A stretch of DNA of 64,000 bases, taken from Schistosoma mansoni. Taxonomy: Eukaryota > Platyhelminthes > Trematoda > Strigeidida > Schistosomatidae. Made by a program: the position numbers and the translations under genes. A model generated the notes under the pieces. The model saw nothing but the letters and a program-made list of their open reading frames with translations, ran no database searches and was not told the DNA's origin. The stretch lies in contig NW_017386009.1 in NCBI RefSeq assembly GCF_000237925.1, positions 806,001 to 870,000 on the forward strand, in the 5' to 3' direction. Every line of letters starts with the position of its first letter. Positions within the stretch are counted from its first letter, which is position 1. Below, piece after piece: positions 48,701-62,400 of this stretch.

Positions 48701-49087
48701 TGACTGACTCGTATCTGGCACTTAGGCCTCAAATCCTATAAAGGGTAGTGAAAACCAATGACTGGTTGAAGGATTTATTTGACTCCCAAGATTAATCAAA
48801 ATATATCAATTTCTATATAATTTATGTACTATGAAGTTAGCATTAAGATTTGTATGAGTCGTACCTCACATCAAATTATTAATTACTTACCATGAATGCA
48901 TTTGCTATTTCATACTACCGAACTTTCATTTTTTCTCAGGATGTGATTACACGTCATAATCGGAAAGAATCAGTTTCATATATCATTCGCACTGAAATCT
49001 GTTAAGTTACCACTTGGCATACCGTCACCAAATAATTAAGTCCTCTCGTAAGAAATCAACTCCGGAGAAATTAGACTATAAGAGCGT

Positions 49088-49442
49088 TGTAGATCACCAA
49101 CATAGGTGATCTGTGTCAACGATTGGGGGCCCCACTCGAGTTGAACGGGAATGGTGTAACCTTATAGTTGTCGAATTTACACCTCGCGGTTGATAAGTAA
49201 CGTGGACTACCCTTTCGTCGTATCAAGGTTTGATGACCGTACAGAACAAACGCAACGATATTACAGGAATTATTACTGATGACAATAGGCACAAGAAACA
49301 GTGCGACCACAACCTCATGAACCAATCCATGGTGTGCAGTTGATTGATGCGCGTAGGTTGTCCTTGACCCTGACGACGATCGATTAACTGTTTGGTATTT
49401 AGTGACCCGACTTCCGGATGACTTGGCTAGGGCCCAGTGACT
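49088..49442 (-). mobile_element. Boudicca-like LTR, second copy (fossil)
   Basis: This is the reverse complement of a sequence clearly related to 2,102-2,468: shared TCACTGxxCCCTAGCCAA, TCATCCGG, GTCAAGGACAA and CCATGGA at matching spacing. Neither side shows a primer site or element genes, so it is a solo or orphaned LTR. It is old, given the divergence between the two copies. Confidence 0.6.
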
Positions 49443-49489
49443 TTTCATTGACTTTACAGCCTTATTCCCAAAAGAATGTTTTCTAGGAA

Positions 49490-49640
49490 GTAAAATAAAA
49501 ATGGGTTGGTTGGACAACGCAGTTCACCAAGTGCTCTCGCTCGACTGGTTACGTTTGTGTAGAAAGCCTGCTCAAGGTTTATGTACTTCACTGGTATGTC
49601 TTTTAATGACAGACTGTCGTAAACCCTGACGATTTACGAA
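49490..49640 (-). mobile_element. RTE-like LINE RT fragment
   Basis: The minus strand reads DIPVKYINLEQAFYTNVTSRARALGEL, resembling the stretch just before the RT GxRQGCP motif in RTE elements (compare TSRARAYDEL next to 46,980). The fragment stops at the LTR side. Confidence 0.45.
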
Positions 49641-50033
49641 GTCGACATGAAAAAAGTTGTTAATAACAACTCTAGCAGTACATGTGAAAGTTAACTAGGT
49701 ACCTTACATCATATTGTCAGTAATTTTTGCTTTATCATAACTAAGTGCCGAGGAATGTGTTAAAATGGTTGATATTTTGAACTGATTGAACAAAGTACTT
49801 AAGTAGTTTTATTCTCCATATGGATGAAAAAATAAGTGAGACTTTTTGGAATTCCGGTTATTGTCAGCTGGAGAAGAAAGACTAATGTTTTCTTCCAAAT
49901 GAGTTTACATACAATATACGTAGTTTGTAGAAACGATAATCAAATATAAATTAGTTTTTGTACGTAGTCTTCTTATTTGCTAATTTGTTAGTTTTTCACA
50001 TGTTTTATTCCTTTGTTTTAATTTTATATCTAG

Positions 50034-50422
50034 GTATGTACATAACTTTTCGGCCATTAACTTTGGTGTTAAAGAAGACAGAGTGGATTGTGTTGCGTTT
50101 TTTAATTCGATAATTATGATCACTCCTAATGAACTTCAACATAGTCTAGATGTGAATGCATTGCAATCTGTCTCGAAAAATTTATATCATCCCCCTGCAA
50201 AAATGGCTGCTATTGCTGCCTCTCAATCTCATTGTACTAGACCATCTTCTGTACCTGGTTGTTTTGAACATCGAGGTTTCAGTGTTTCAACAAAGAATCA
50301 GTTGTCTCCTGTAAACTCTGATAATCTATCATTATATTCTAAAATTAGCCCAATCTATCAGTTGTCTTTATCACCAACTACCATTACGTGCAATGAAGAA
50401 CATATTTCACCTAGTTTAAGAG
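50034..50422 (+). CDS. PAS-gene exon 1 in window
   Basis: Acceptor ATATCTAG; the first base completes a split codon. It encodes YVHNFSAINFGVKEDRVDC... and ends SPSLRG. I chose the donor at 50,423 (GTTCGT) although GTATGT at 50,452 is stronger, because only the former joins the next exon in the frame that stays open. Confidence 0.6.
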
Positions 50423-53400
50423 GTTCGTTGCTTACTTTTTCGCCCCAATATGTATGTAATCTTTTGTTTTTTTTGAGATTTTTTAAAACTGTGAAACCGA
50501 GTAAGAAGAAAAATCTAATCCATTTTCTGTCTTCAATAACTGGACGGATGTGCACAGAAGACATGATTTTCTAAAATTTGATCATTGTTTAACATTGTTT
50601 CATTAATTATGGAAAGTAGGACGTTTGATTAGTAGGAATCTTGAAAATAAAGCCATAGCAACAATTCATAAAAGGAATCAATTACTTGAAAATTCTGGAA
50701 CTAGTTTTTGCTGTCATATCAAAAATTGTGACATTCGGTTTAAGTCGTTACATTACAAAATAAAGAGTACAAATATATATGTATATATTTAAGACTTAAG
50801 ATACAAAAAAATGAATCCATGTGTATTATGGAGATTAATGCTTTACGTTCAATAGTGTTCTTCATAATAATGATTTACTTTGAAAGATGTTAACAGAACA
50901 TGTTTATATTACGTCGAAAAATAATAAACATTCAATTCGGATATTCTTGGTATAAAAAAGATTTTTAATAATTAATTTGACGAGATCTTTAATTGTTAAA
51001 ATCAATGAATGGGATGCTAATCAATAAATGATAAGCAGTTATATAATGTGCCTTGGTGATGGCTGCTCATGAGACCGTATTATCGACTTAAGGTCCCCAA
51101 TGGCTAGAAACCAAGGACAAGACCACTAAGCCAGAAGAAAAAGTTTCTTAAGTGATAAAATGACGTTTACATACAGAATACTAACAAGAAATAAACCTGA
51201 TAAAATTCCATAAGTGGTTGGTAGAATCAACTTGTAGATCACTCGTCGTCCCCCAATCAGTTAGGATATCTAGCTGGTAAGTCCAATCTTTGGGCATCGC
51301 ATCAGTTTTATTGAATATATCTGTTGGGAATATCTTGGAAATGATGCTTAATTCCCATTATATTTTGGATTGCTACATTTTTGAGCTGATTATACCACAA
51401 ACGGCAAATTCAACTTCTATATCAACTCGTTTTGTCAGGTTAGCTTTGCTATGCTGCTATTTTCTGTGTTTCTAAATCCTTTGTTAAGTATGTACACAAC
51501 AATTTTGCAACAGTGTTTGATCTTTCTTGAAACAGTAAAACCTCTCTTTTGAAGAGCATTTTCTACTTTCTTTATCTTCAATGTAAGGGTTGTGGAGATA
51601 GTTGAATTTTACTGAAATCTTAAACTAATCTAGGTCATTTCATTTTGTTTCTGATCAGTGGTTCAATAATATTGAACTTACGTTTCTACCCATCATACAG
51701 TTGAGTTGAAGGTCTTACCGGTTCTGATATGTCGGCGGCAGCGGTTAACAAAATCTGCGCACATATACATGATGCTTGCATGACCTATTTAGCAGACAAG
51801 AAGGCGATATGTTTAACGAATTGGGAATCATAGGATCCGAAGGTACTCTTTGGTGTTTACTCACGTGTTTTCGAAGCAGCGCTTACAAATGGTGGAATCA
51901 CCAAATAAATAATACAAAAATAAGGCTCAGTGTTAAGCTTAGAAAGCAAATCATGTGATGGGTCCACAAACCTTTACTGATTGATGTGTTTGAGACATTT
52001 AATAGAGATACATAACCACCACCAGTCTCAAAGTGCTATGTTATTTAACATTCGTGTAAACTGGAAAAGGACTTTGGACAAACAAACCAACACATGGGAT
52101 TGGTTTATGAAGTTATTGGATTTTGGTTTGACCGGTTTTATGCACTTCAACTTACGTACGTGCGGATTTTGTAGTGGGAACGCGACTTGGTTTCATTTTC
52201 ATTTATTATTAATATTGTTATTTTGTCTAATAATTCCTATTCTTCCTAAGGTTCAGCACTCGATGATGAAACTTCTCAAAAGGATTATGTTCCTGCTAAT
52301 TCACCTCAGTCCACTCTTGTTACTCAATACTCAAGCGGAGAGGATTGTATGGTAGGTTATTTTCCATTCGATGCGTCACATGCTCTTCACTAATAAACCT
52401 AATATATATTTTATGCTGTTGTAGATGAAAGAAGTGATAACTACACCTTGATGTTAGTTGATCACAAAGATAATGATTTCCAGACAGTTTCACACTTGTT
52501 AACATTCCGCATCAGTTATAACCAATCAATACGATAGAGTATCATGCACTATTTTTCCAAGTTAACGAACGGTATTTATGGAGTAGTCCGTGCACTGCAG
52601 CTATTTATTATATACAAAATGTGAACACTTTTTTTTAGAGATTCATGTTGATATTTAATTAGCGTTGAGTGTTTAATTTCCCATGATCAACGGTTTTACA
52701 ATCATCTATCTTGATTTACATTGATCAATAATAATTGTTAACTTATTTGGACAAATATTAAATTCGAAGAGATAGTTTGCATCACAAACTGATTTTAGAT
52801 TAACATTCTTTGGAAAATTAAGGCGTGTTTACTGAGTCAGTCAGTTATAATCAACGTACAACCTGGTATCAATGTATCTTAGTCGTTGTCGTACCACACT
52901 ATCACGACAGCAGAAAATCAACAAAATGAACAGCAAGGAATTCACTATTATCAGTCAGTCAGGATGATGAAAAAAACTAAATACTGAGATTATACTTCGA
53001 AAAGACAAAATAACGTTGTGTGTTTATAGGAATATTCGAACTCAAGGTGTAGAGAAAGATAAAGAGTGAATATATTTGCTCTATTTTAATGAACTCTAAA
53101 CTATGTCACTAAATTTCTTCAATCACTGGTCACAGTTACCATGTGTATACCTACCAACTAGTCTGCATCTACTAACATGGTTCAGTTCAAAAGTTAGTAA
53201 ATCTATAAATTAATGTCACGATGTGGTTTGGCTACTCTGTCACCACCTTTCTCCTTCAAACTTACTACTACACAAACTAACATTGCCCGTCGAGGTATGA
53301 GATGGTTGAGTATGCGCAATTATTTATTTATTTATTTAAACACATAAATATTGGTACAAGAAGGCACCAGATACATATGCGCCAAACAAATCTCATTTGA

Positions 53401-56400
53401 TTTGTGTGAGGGCTGTGATACTGACCGGGTGCCCAAACCGAAGCAAGTGGTTTTCTTAGGGGGCCACACCCGGAGCCTTCGACCTAAAGGTCTGATTCAC
53501 AAGGCAATGGAGCATCGTGAGGACATGCATTCCCATGGTAGCCGGTGACCAACGATTGGTTCATACGCCATTTGTTCCTTCAGGATACTGGAGCCCATGT
53601 GCACCATTGGTTTGGAATCAGGGTTTTCCAACTCACCTAGGTGAACTTTCCGTGTCCACCAACCCGGTTAAAGCACCGGACATTCACTTTTCGTCCTCTC
53701 AATTTCGTAAACAACACCCGTGGTACGAGAATGCAGTGAGTAGGACTTCCCTGTCAGAGGCTATATATTCGCGTGGCCATGTGCGAGCATTTTGAGAGGG
53801 AGAGAGGACTCTCCCCACTCTCGGCCGTACCAGGGCATTTGGGGGCAGTATGCGCAATACATACCCTAGCTACGTCATTTGATGAAGATTCACGATATCA
53901 TCGAACGACTCGTTATATTTGCGTAATATCCTCTGTGTTTCATTTGGTTGTTTAATTTTCGACAGTTTAAATTTTCTAGTGTAACTGAATCTTATGTTTT
54001 GTTCGATGCTTTTTCTAAGTAAATTTGAGATGTTATTGCTGTTATGATTGTTGAACCCTTATGGTGATTTTCTTCTCAACAATTTTTTTCTTCATAGCCT
54101 CCATTTCACTATTCGAATTCCCCTCATCTGCGTAATCCATCCTCTAGCGATTCTTCTCCTATTTCAATTGAACATAACAAAAAACATAATGCAGTTGATA
54201 AGAGCAATAATGACAGTAATACTACTAGTAATAATAAGGAAAGTGAATTAGCACCGTTTGATTTTCCCAAATTATGTACAAAATCTGATGGAGGCTTTGC
54301 CTTGAATTTGCCTACAGATGTTATTCTGCCAGAGGATAATAAAGGACAAAGTGTTTGGAATTATCACCAACGATTAATGGATGTTATTATAACTGTGGTT
54401 AATCGAAGTGGAAAAATATTATATTATGACAGGTAAGCTCATGGTGTTTATCATTATTTTTCGCTTGATATGTGTATAGAAAATTAGTTAACCGATTAAA
54501 ACATTGTTTGATGCAACTTGGTAGTTACTTTTTATTTGTCCATGTGTGTAAATAGTAGTTGTACTAGTTGAATTAAGTAATTCATGCGTGTGCGTGTGTG
54601 TGTATTTGTTTGACTCAAAGATTTGAAGTCAACTGCTTTAACCACTACTAACCTGATATGCTTGAACTAAGTCGATTTCGCAGTAACGAACGAAGGCCAA
54701 TGACACAATGACACGATAAGCTAATCTAATCTGTTGCCCCAGGCCCCGCTAACTAGATGAAGAAGTCCAAGGCAAGGTAGGGGAATATATATTCCGTAAG
54801 CAGCTGAGTACAAGCAAGTCATAAGGGGGAAAATTGTCCTTGGGCATCATTATAAAATAGCACACTCAAAGAAACAATGGACCAATAGCGTTTAAGATAG
54901 TTTACAAGTGGGAAATATGACGTGAAGGTAAAAGAGCGCTTTTGGCGCGAAAACAGTTAAATTCAAATTTTCAAAATAAAATTACAAAATTAAGCCATTT
55001 ATCAAGTAAGTTCTGGGGATTTGACATCCTCGACATAACCCGATGAAAATATCACACAATTTACTCTTATTTTTGTAAAAATCAAGTTGAATAATATTTC
55101 AGTAGTTTTAAGTATTTACTTTCCAATTGTCGAATCAAGAATTCACACTTGTGGTACTGTTTTCAGTTTGATTAGCCATATGAAAATTATAAACCCTACG
55201 TATTTTCATGTACACAAGGTATACGTATACTGTACATTATATATATTGCGACATCGTAATTCATTAGAGTGGGAAGAAATTAGGTGTTAATTTTGGTCCC
55301 AACGAATCATGTAATAATTACTCTAATTCTTAGTTATCTGATAATACGAAGGTCGATTTATATCAATATAATTGTTTGATAATATATTCACAGTGTATTC
55401 CAATTTAACTAAGTAGGGTGTATGTGTGTGGAGGGCATATTTACATTCGTTCCCATATACCCTGGTATGACAGAGAGAGGGAGTCCTCTCTTCCTCTTGA
55501 AATGCTCTCATATGACCACGCGTATATAGCTACTGCCAGGGAATTCCTACTCACTGTCTTCTCGTGTCACGGGGCAAGCGCCACCTTGGAATCTTGAAGG
55601 GAAATGGTAAAGAGGAAAACCAAAGGACACACTGAGTCGGGGATTGAAAGCAGATATGAAAAGGATTGCCCAGGACAGAGTTGGATAGAAAATGCTGATG
55701 GACGGGGTAACAGGCATAAGTAGGTCTTATGGCGATGCTGTTTATGAAATTGGGAGGACGAGGGGCAAATGTCTGGCGCCTAAACCGGACTGGCGGTAGG
55801 TATTGTTCGGGGCGCTAGATCCCCTGAAATCATTCGGTAAATGTCCCATCTTTGTAATTTTGGAAATTTGAATTTCTTACTTTTGCACCAAAGCGCCCAT
55901 TTTTACCTTTGGTTTGTTTTTTTCCCCCGGAATGACCTTAAATGTCATTAATTCATTTTCTCTTTTAGTACGCTATTTTGCGATGTTTTCCTAGGACATT
56001 TTTGTACTGTTTATATACCCATGAGTTGTGTGCTTGTTCGTTCGTGCTTCGGCTGCTCGTGGAACATGTGTTTTTCCCAGCTAAATCTGGTCTTCTCCCC
56101 CTAGTTAGCAGGGTTGAGGTGTAGTGGAATAGCTTAGCTTAGCCTATTGTTTTACTGATTTCCCTTCTGTTTGCCGATCCTAGGTTATGTTGTAAACTCT
56201 TCAAACGTAGCAGTATCTACGCAGTTTTGACATGTATTCAACATAAAATTGATTTCAAGTTAAAATTGTTTAAGTATCAATGACGATCAACATACATAAG
56301 GAGTAGTTTTTTTCCATTAAACAGTCATGGATCAAACTTGTGTTTTTATTGGTTGGATGATAGTGTTGAAGAATAATTGCGGACACTCTTGTGTCGATAA

Positions 56401-59400
56401 CAAAGTGCTGGTTATGAACGATCCCTATCAAACAAAATTGACATTTTTTAAGTAGTTTAAGTAGGTGTTAATGATACGTCTGTTAGATTCGCTAATGAAA
56501 CAAACAACTACCTGTGTAGTATATTGGGTTATGATTAAACTCAGTTATTTAAAAAAAATATCATCTGAGTTTTTCCAATTCTATGTTTTTGACATTGTAT
56601 CACGTAAGCTAAAAGTGTTTTGTTTGCCAATCTAGTCTTTGACCCTGCACTGAACCATAGTCTAGTGACTGTTGACTGTCACTCAAGATATTTCATTCAA
56701 TCTCTTATAATGTTAATTGTGTGTAAAAATAGCATACATCTGTCTATACTCTTTATACTTTTGTAGATATTGTGGATCATTTTTAGACTAGCAACTATTT
56801 ACCTTGGTAATTTTATTTATTCACTTATTTTTCTATGTAGAAACCTTCCAAGACAACACAGTTTTTGCCTAGATAACAATGACAATGATAATAATTATGC
56901 TAATTTACAAACTGGTGATAGTTGGACTAGTAGAATTCAAGATGGTGATTTAGCAATTTGGGAGAAGCATACTTCTAAAAGTAAACTATAATTTATTCAA
57001 ATCAAGTTGTTTTTTCCCTCTTCACTTAAACAATTCTCCTTTCCCACTAGTCATTTATTGTTATTCATAATTATTAACTATGGTGTAGTAACTCATTTAC
57101 TGCTGCTGCTACCTTGACGTGGTGGTCGGGCTTGCCTATCGTGATGAACCAATCGAGCTATACTGGCTGGAACAATCGTTCCTCAAGGTCCTACCATGCC
57201 AGACAGGTCGGTTGAAGAGCGGTAAGACTGAAAGCAGCAAACCCAAGGTTCGAAGGCGAAGTCGTACTGCTGACTGTACAGAGGTGTGACGGAAGTAAAG
57301 TGTTTCTTCCAGACAACCAGCGTAACAGCGATGCTCCCAAGCGATAAGGAAGGGTGGGGTTAGAAAAGGTCGACCCTAAAACTGCACACCTCACCCTATT
57401 CCACGGATATCCGTCTCCGGTGGTAAAGTCCCAACAAGTACGGAGCTAACACGACAATTACCCACAAAAAGGTCATGTGTGACCGACCTCAAGCAGTTGT
57501 CCCTTGGGCACTGCAGTCACGCTCTCAGGTTATTAAGACCACTTCTAACCCAATTTCCTTTTCAGGTACCTCTAGAAGAAGAGATGGTTTGTGTAATCAA
57601 TTTTTGAGTGACATTTTATCGTTTATGGAGGGCTAGTGGTACTTGATTGTCCAAATCGAAGTAGATGGAACCAGATTCATACATAAGATTTACTAGTTTA
57701 AAATTGAATGCTTTATAACCATCAATTTACCACTGCTTTATGAGATAGTAGATATGTAAATTTCAAACAAACAATCCAGTTGTAAATATGCATATTTTTT
57801 TCGTATATAGGAAGTTAATTCTATGAAATATACAGATGTAATTTCTGGCAGAATTAGCAGAATTCATCTCAGGTATGATTCTGTTCAAGCATATAGATTT
57901 CTTTTAGTGAATAGATATATTTCAATTATCCAACGGTACTACTTTAGTGGTAAGATAAGGGAAAAAAATTAATCAATAAAATAAATTAAACTGACAGAAT
58001 TGTTGGAATTTCCAACTAATGACAAATCTTCATCTAAATAAAGAGTTATCTCTTTATTTTTTTTTAACGTGGCACAAATCCATGAAGTCACTGACAATTG
58101 GACTGAGCCATGCTGGTAGGTGTAGACTACCTGGTTGGGATTCGCGAGATGATATCAATCGATGGTTAGAGATCTTGAATGACATGGCTGAAAATCGTTT
58201 GCAATGGCGAAGGTGCATCCACTTTTTGTGTTCTAAATTCTAATCTTCTGAATTCCCCATGTCTCTATCTTTTTTCTCTTTCCAAATTTATTTCACTGTA
58301 TTATACTCCTTCAATAACTTCAAACCCTAATCTATCGGTTTACTGCTTATACTCTTACTACTTCTACCACTATGGGATTTGAATCGACAACTGGATCTCT
58401 GTGCTAATGTGGTATGGCAACTCGAACTGATGTACTTGTGTACGAAGTTCTACGTTGTGACTGACTGAAATAAAGAGTTATAATAAAATACAAAATGAAC
58501 TTTAAATATATATATATTTCTACTCGAATTGTCATTGTTTTGTCTATTTACATTTTAGTATTTGATGAAGCATCACGTTGGTCTCATGCCCGTAACGCTT
58601 TGCTTGAACAAAGTTTATTGCCAATTAACAACGATGATGGGGAAGTTGGAAACCAACAACATAAAAAAATTGAATCATCTAATTCTAATAGTTTAATTCC
58701 CTCTGAAAACTCTTCCAATCGTCATTTATTCGATTGTCCTATATATCGCGTAAAATTGGGTCAAAAATGGTTTTATGTTCACACGTTTAGTTTACCTATT
58801 AACCGTTGTTCTGATTCAAGCCTGTTGCAATCAGATATGTCATTATGTGAACCATTGGTAGTGCATTATCATAATCTTCGGTATGTTTATTTACCAGTAT
58901 GCCTTTCTTGATATTTTATTGAAATTATGAATCAATCTAAGTTAAACCACCATTAAAAACATGGAGGCACTGAACTGCCATTTCGTCCCAGTATGGGACT
59001 CCTCAGCAGTGCACACTCACGACCCTGCACGCGGAAATCGAATCCAAGACCTTCAGTCTCGCCCGTGAACGCTTAACTTCTAGACCACTGATTCGGCATC
59101 CAGTGGTGTTAATATCTAACTTCAATCAATCTTGGTATTGAATACTTACTACTATTTGTACATTATGATTGGTTTCTGGTTTATTGAGGATTTACTTTAT
59201 TTTAGATAGAAAAGAAAATAGTATTTTTCATCAGTATTTCTTAGAGTTAATTTGTTGCAAGCCACCAGACAATTGTGAATAAATGTATATGATTCTAATG
59301 TTTGTGATACAGAAGCATTGTAAATTAGTGGAATACACTTGTGAACACAATAGTAACAATATCAGTAATTGTCATTTCATATTTGATATCATATTAAATT

Positions 59401-62400
59401 CCGAGAACTAATACATAACCACATTGAAGAGTTGTTAAAATTTTATACAGTTTGTGCTAATATTTCTATTCGATTCAAGTTAGTTAGCTAAATAAAAAAT
59501 TGTTTTGAATGTTTCAGTGTTGATATGTTTCATTTTAGATACAAAATACCTGGTCCTACGTTGTAGCTGACTGACTGACTGAGATACATTTGTAGTAATT
59601 ACTGTTAAAGAAGTGTTTTTGACCCCCAAATGCCCTGGTACGGCCGAGAGTGGGGAGAGTCCTCTCTCCCTCTCAAAATGCTCGCACATGGCCACGCGAA
59701 TATATAGCCTCTGACAGGGAAGTCCTACTCACTGCATTCTCGTACCACGGGTGTTGTTTACGAAATTGAGAGGACGAAAAGTGAATGTCCGGTGCTTTAA
59801 CCGGGTTGGTGGACACGGAAAGTTCACCTAGGTGAGTTGGAAAACCCTGATTCCAAACCAATGGTGCACATGGGCTCCAGTATCCTGAAGGAACAAATGG
59901 CGTATGAACCAATCGTTGGTCACCGGCTACCATGGGAATGCATGTCCTCACGATGCTCCATTGCCTTGTGAATCAGACCTTTAGGTCGAAGGCTCCGGGT
60001 GTGGCCCCCTAAGAAAACCACTTGCTTCGGTTTGGGCACCCGGTCAGTATCACAGCCCTCACACAAATCAAATGAGATTTGTTTGGCGCATATGTATCTG
60101 GTGCCTTCTTGTACCAATATTTATGTGTTTAAATAAATAAATTTTGTTTTCGATGTTAGATTTCCTGAACTATGATTGTGAGACCTTCATTATCTGTCTT
60201 TTTTGTAGGCGTAGGTATATACACTCTTTATCTTCCCTTAAACCTTGAGATTAAAATTGCTTCATAACTTTTTTCCTTCCTATACTATATCCTTCTATAC
60301 AACCTTTCTCTATATACTACCACCACTAAATTAATCACTTCTATGAATCCTGTGTTCATCTTGTTGTGCTAACGAGGTATGTCAACTTGGACCGATGCAT
60401 ATATGTGCCTGGTCCTACGTTGTCGCTGACTGACTGACTGACTTTTTGTTAATATCATTAGCGTATACTGTAAAATGGGACTATTTTGACCGACAAATTT
60501 ATGCTGAATTCCTTGTTTAAATATCACTGAATGACTGACTGGTTATTATCTTATTGATTTTTTCGAAAATATATTCATTCTAAATGTTCTGTTTCATGCT
60601 TTTGCCTTTTCTTTAGTGGATGTGATCAAAATGTAGAATCCACTGGTTCGAATGCATCAATATGTCTTAAGAAAGCCATTGCACAATCCACTTTGTCTAT
60701 GGATTTAACTGAAACAAATTGTTCTAATTCATTTAAAAATACTGTTGTTATTCCTTCTTCATCTGTTTGTGAAAACCCAATATCGTCACACTTAATCATG
60801 TCTACTGCAAATGATCATTACCGAATCGATGAACCATCCAATGGTAGTAGTAAAAATCCTCTATCCACTGGTACTTGTCTTTCATATATTGGTTCACCTG
60901 ATCCATCTGTTACTGGTGGGCAGAAATTGGTTTTTAACTCAATTTCGCCACCACCATCATCACCCCTTGTATTACCTCATCATCATCATGTTCACCTTAC
61001 ACATTGTCATCACCATCATCCTAATGAAATTCACGATGGCACAGCAGTAACATCAACTACCAACAATCACCATCATCATCACCATTATGTCCGTCATCAT
61101 CATACCCCTAACACTTCTCATAATTCACCTCAGCCTGTAATAGTTTCTCATCTTCCTCACCAAAATTCTATCGGAGAGAAATCTACTTGGTCTTCTGATA
61201 CCTCACATAGACCTATGCTTGTAAGTGTTTACATTTTGATTGTTTTCTTCTCTCCGGTTGAATGAATGCAAATGTAAACTTGTTAAGATAACCAGACAGA
61301 TATTTTAATCAAAGTATCATAGCTGATGTATTCAATGGTGTGCGTGAAATTAGTCATACTTTAGGTGGTCGGTGGTAGTTAGTAGCAAACCTTGAACCTC
61401 GGTTTCGTGCTACTTGGCACTTGTCATCAAGACGTACATATAATTTTGAGGGGACTGATACTTCCTTGTGGGTTCTAACACCAGTTCCACAGTTTGAGAC
61501 GTTATCACTAAGTTGTTCGAGTCCCTACTGACTCCCCGTAGGTCTTAGGTATTTGCAACCAATTGGTAAATTAGTTGTGCTTTTTTCCTTCAATTATCAA
61601 TCACAGTTATAAACTGAGTCAATAATTGCCTTAAGGAATTAATCTTCAAAAACCGCGTTCCTGCGTCGATGGATTACTCCGCTGTATATATAAATCTGAA
61701 GTTTACATGCAATACAAGTTCGTAGGTCATTAGTATTTGGCCATAGATAAATTCAAACCATTGATCTCATATTTTGAGACCGTCGAGTGAACAATTCTGA
61801 GGTTAGACACTGTCTATTAAATAAGAATGGCAAACTAATTGTTAGGGTAGTGAATATCCACTAGGTATGGTAGTTAAGGCATGTATTACGTTTGCCCAAC
61901 AATCGCTTACCTCGATGGGCGATGATGGTCGGTGTAAGAGCTTGGCTGGAGGAGGGTTAGGGGTGACTAAACTAAGAAGGCTTATCCTTCCACGGAATCA
62001 TTAACTCTTAGTCTAAGTCGTGTGCGTAGATGCATGCTACCTGGTTGAGATTCACAGTTATCGTGACCAGTAGTTGTGGGCATTGGGTTGACATGGCTCA
62101 AAATCTGTTACAATAACCCACATCTTTTCACTCTTCGTTTTCCATTAGATCTTAAGGTTCGAAATTAGATTTTACTATTCTATTCCATAAATTCATTCCT
62201 TCTACTCGAATCATATTATCTATATCTAAACTTTTTGCTACTGCTGATAATGCTACTACTTCTATTATGCAGCTTTTCTTGACAATTTCCTCTCTATGTA
62301 CTGATGGGGTGTAGCAAGTTGAATTGATACACATATGTGCTTCGTCCTACGTTGTTTATGACTGACTGATGCACTACAGATTGCTCCCTTAAATTTTTAT

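Noticed and set aside
50423-50451. Extending PAS-gene exon 1 to the stronger donor GTATGT at 50,452
   Set aside because: It leaves phase 0, which puts the next exons into a frame that reaches a stop inside the 54,098 exon.
53351-53795. Short proteins encoded by SINE family S
   Set aside because: Several unrelated frames are open in the same repeat and are disrupted in diverged copies. There is no sign of coding selection.
60811-61050. Second open frame overlapping PAS-gene exon 7
   Set aside because: It arises from reading the CAT/CAC histidine repeats in another frame. The splice-bounded frame is the supported one.
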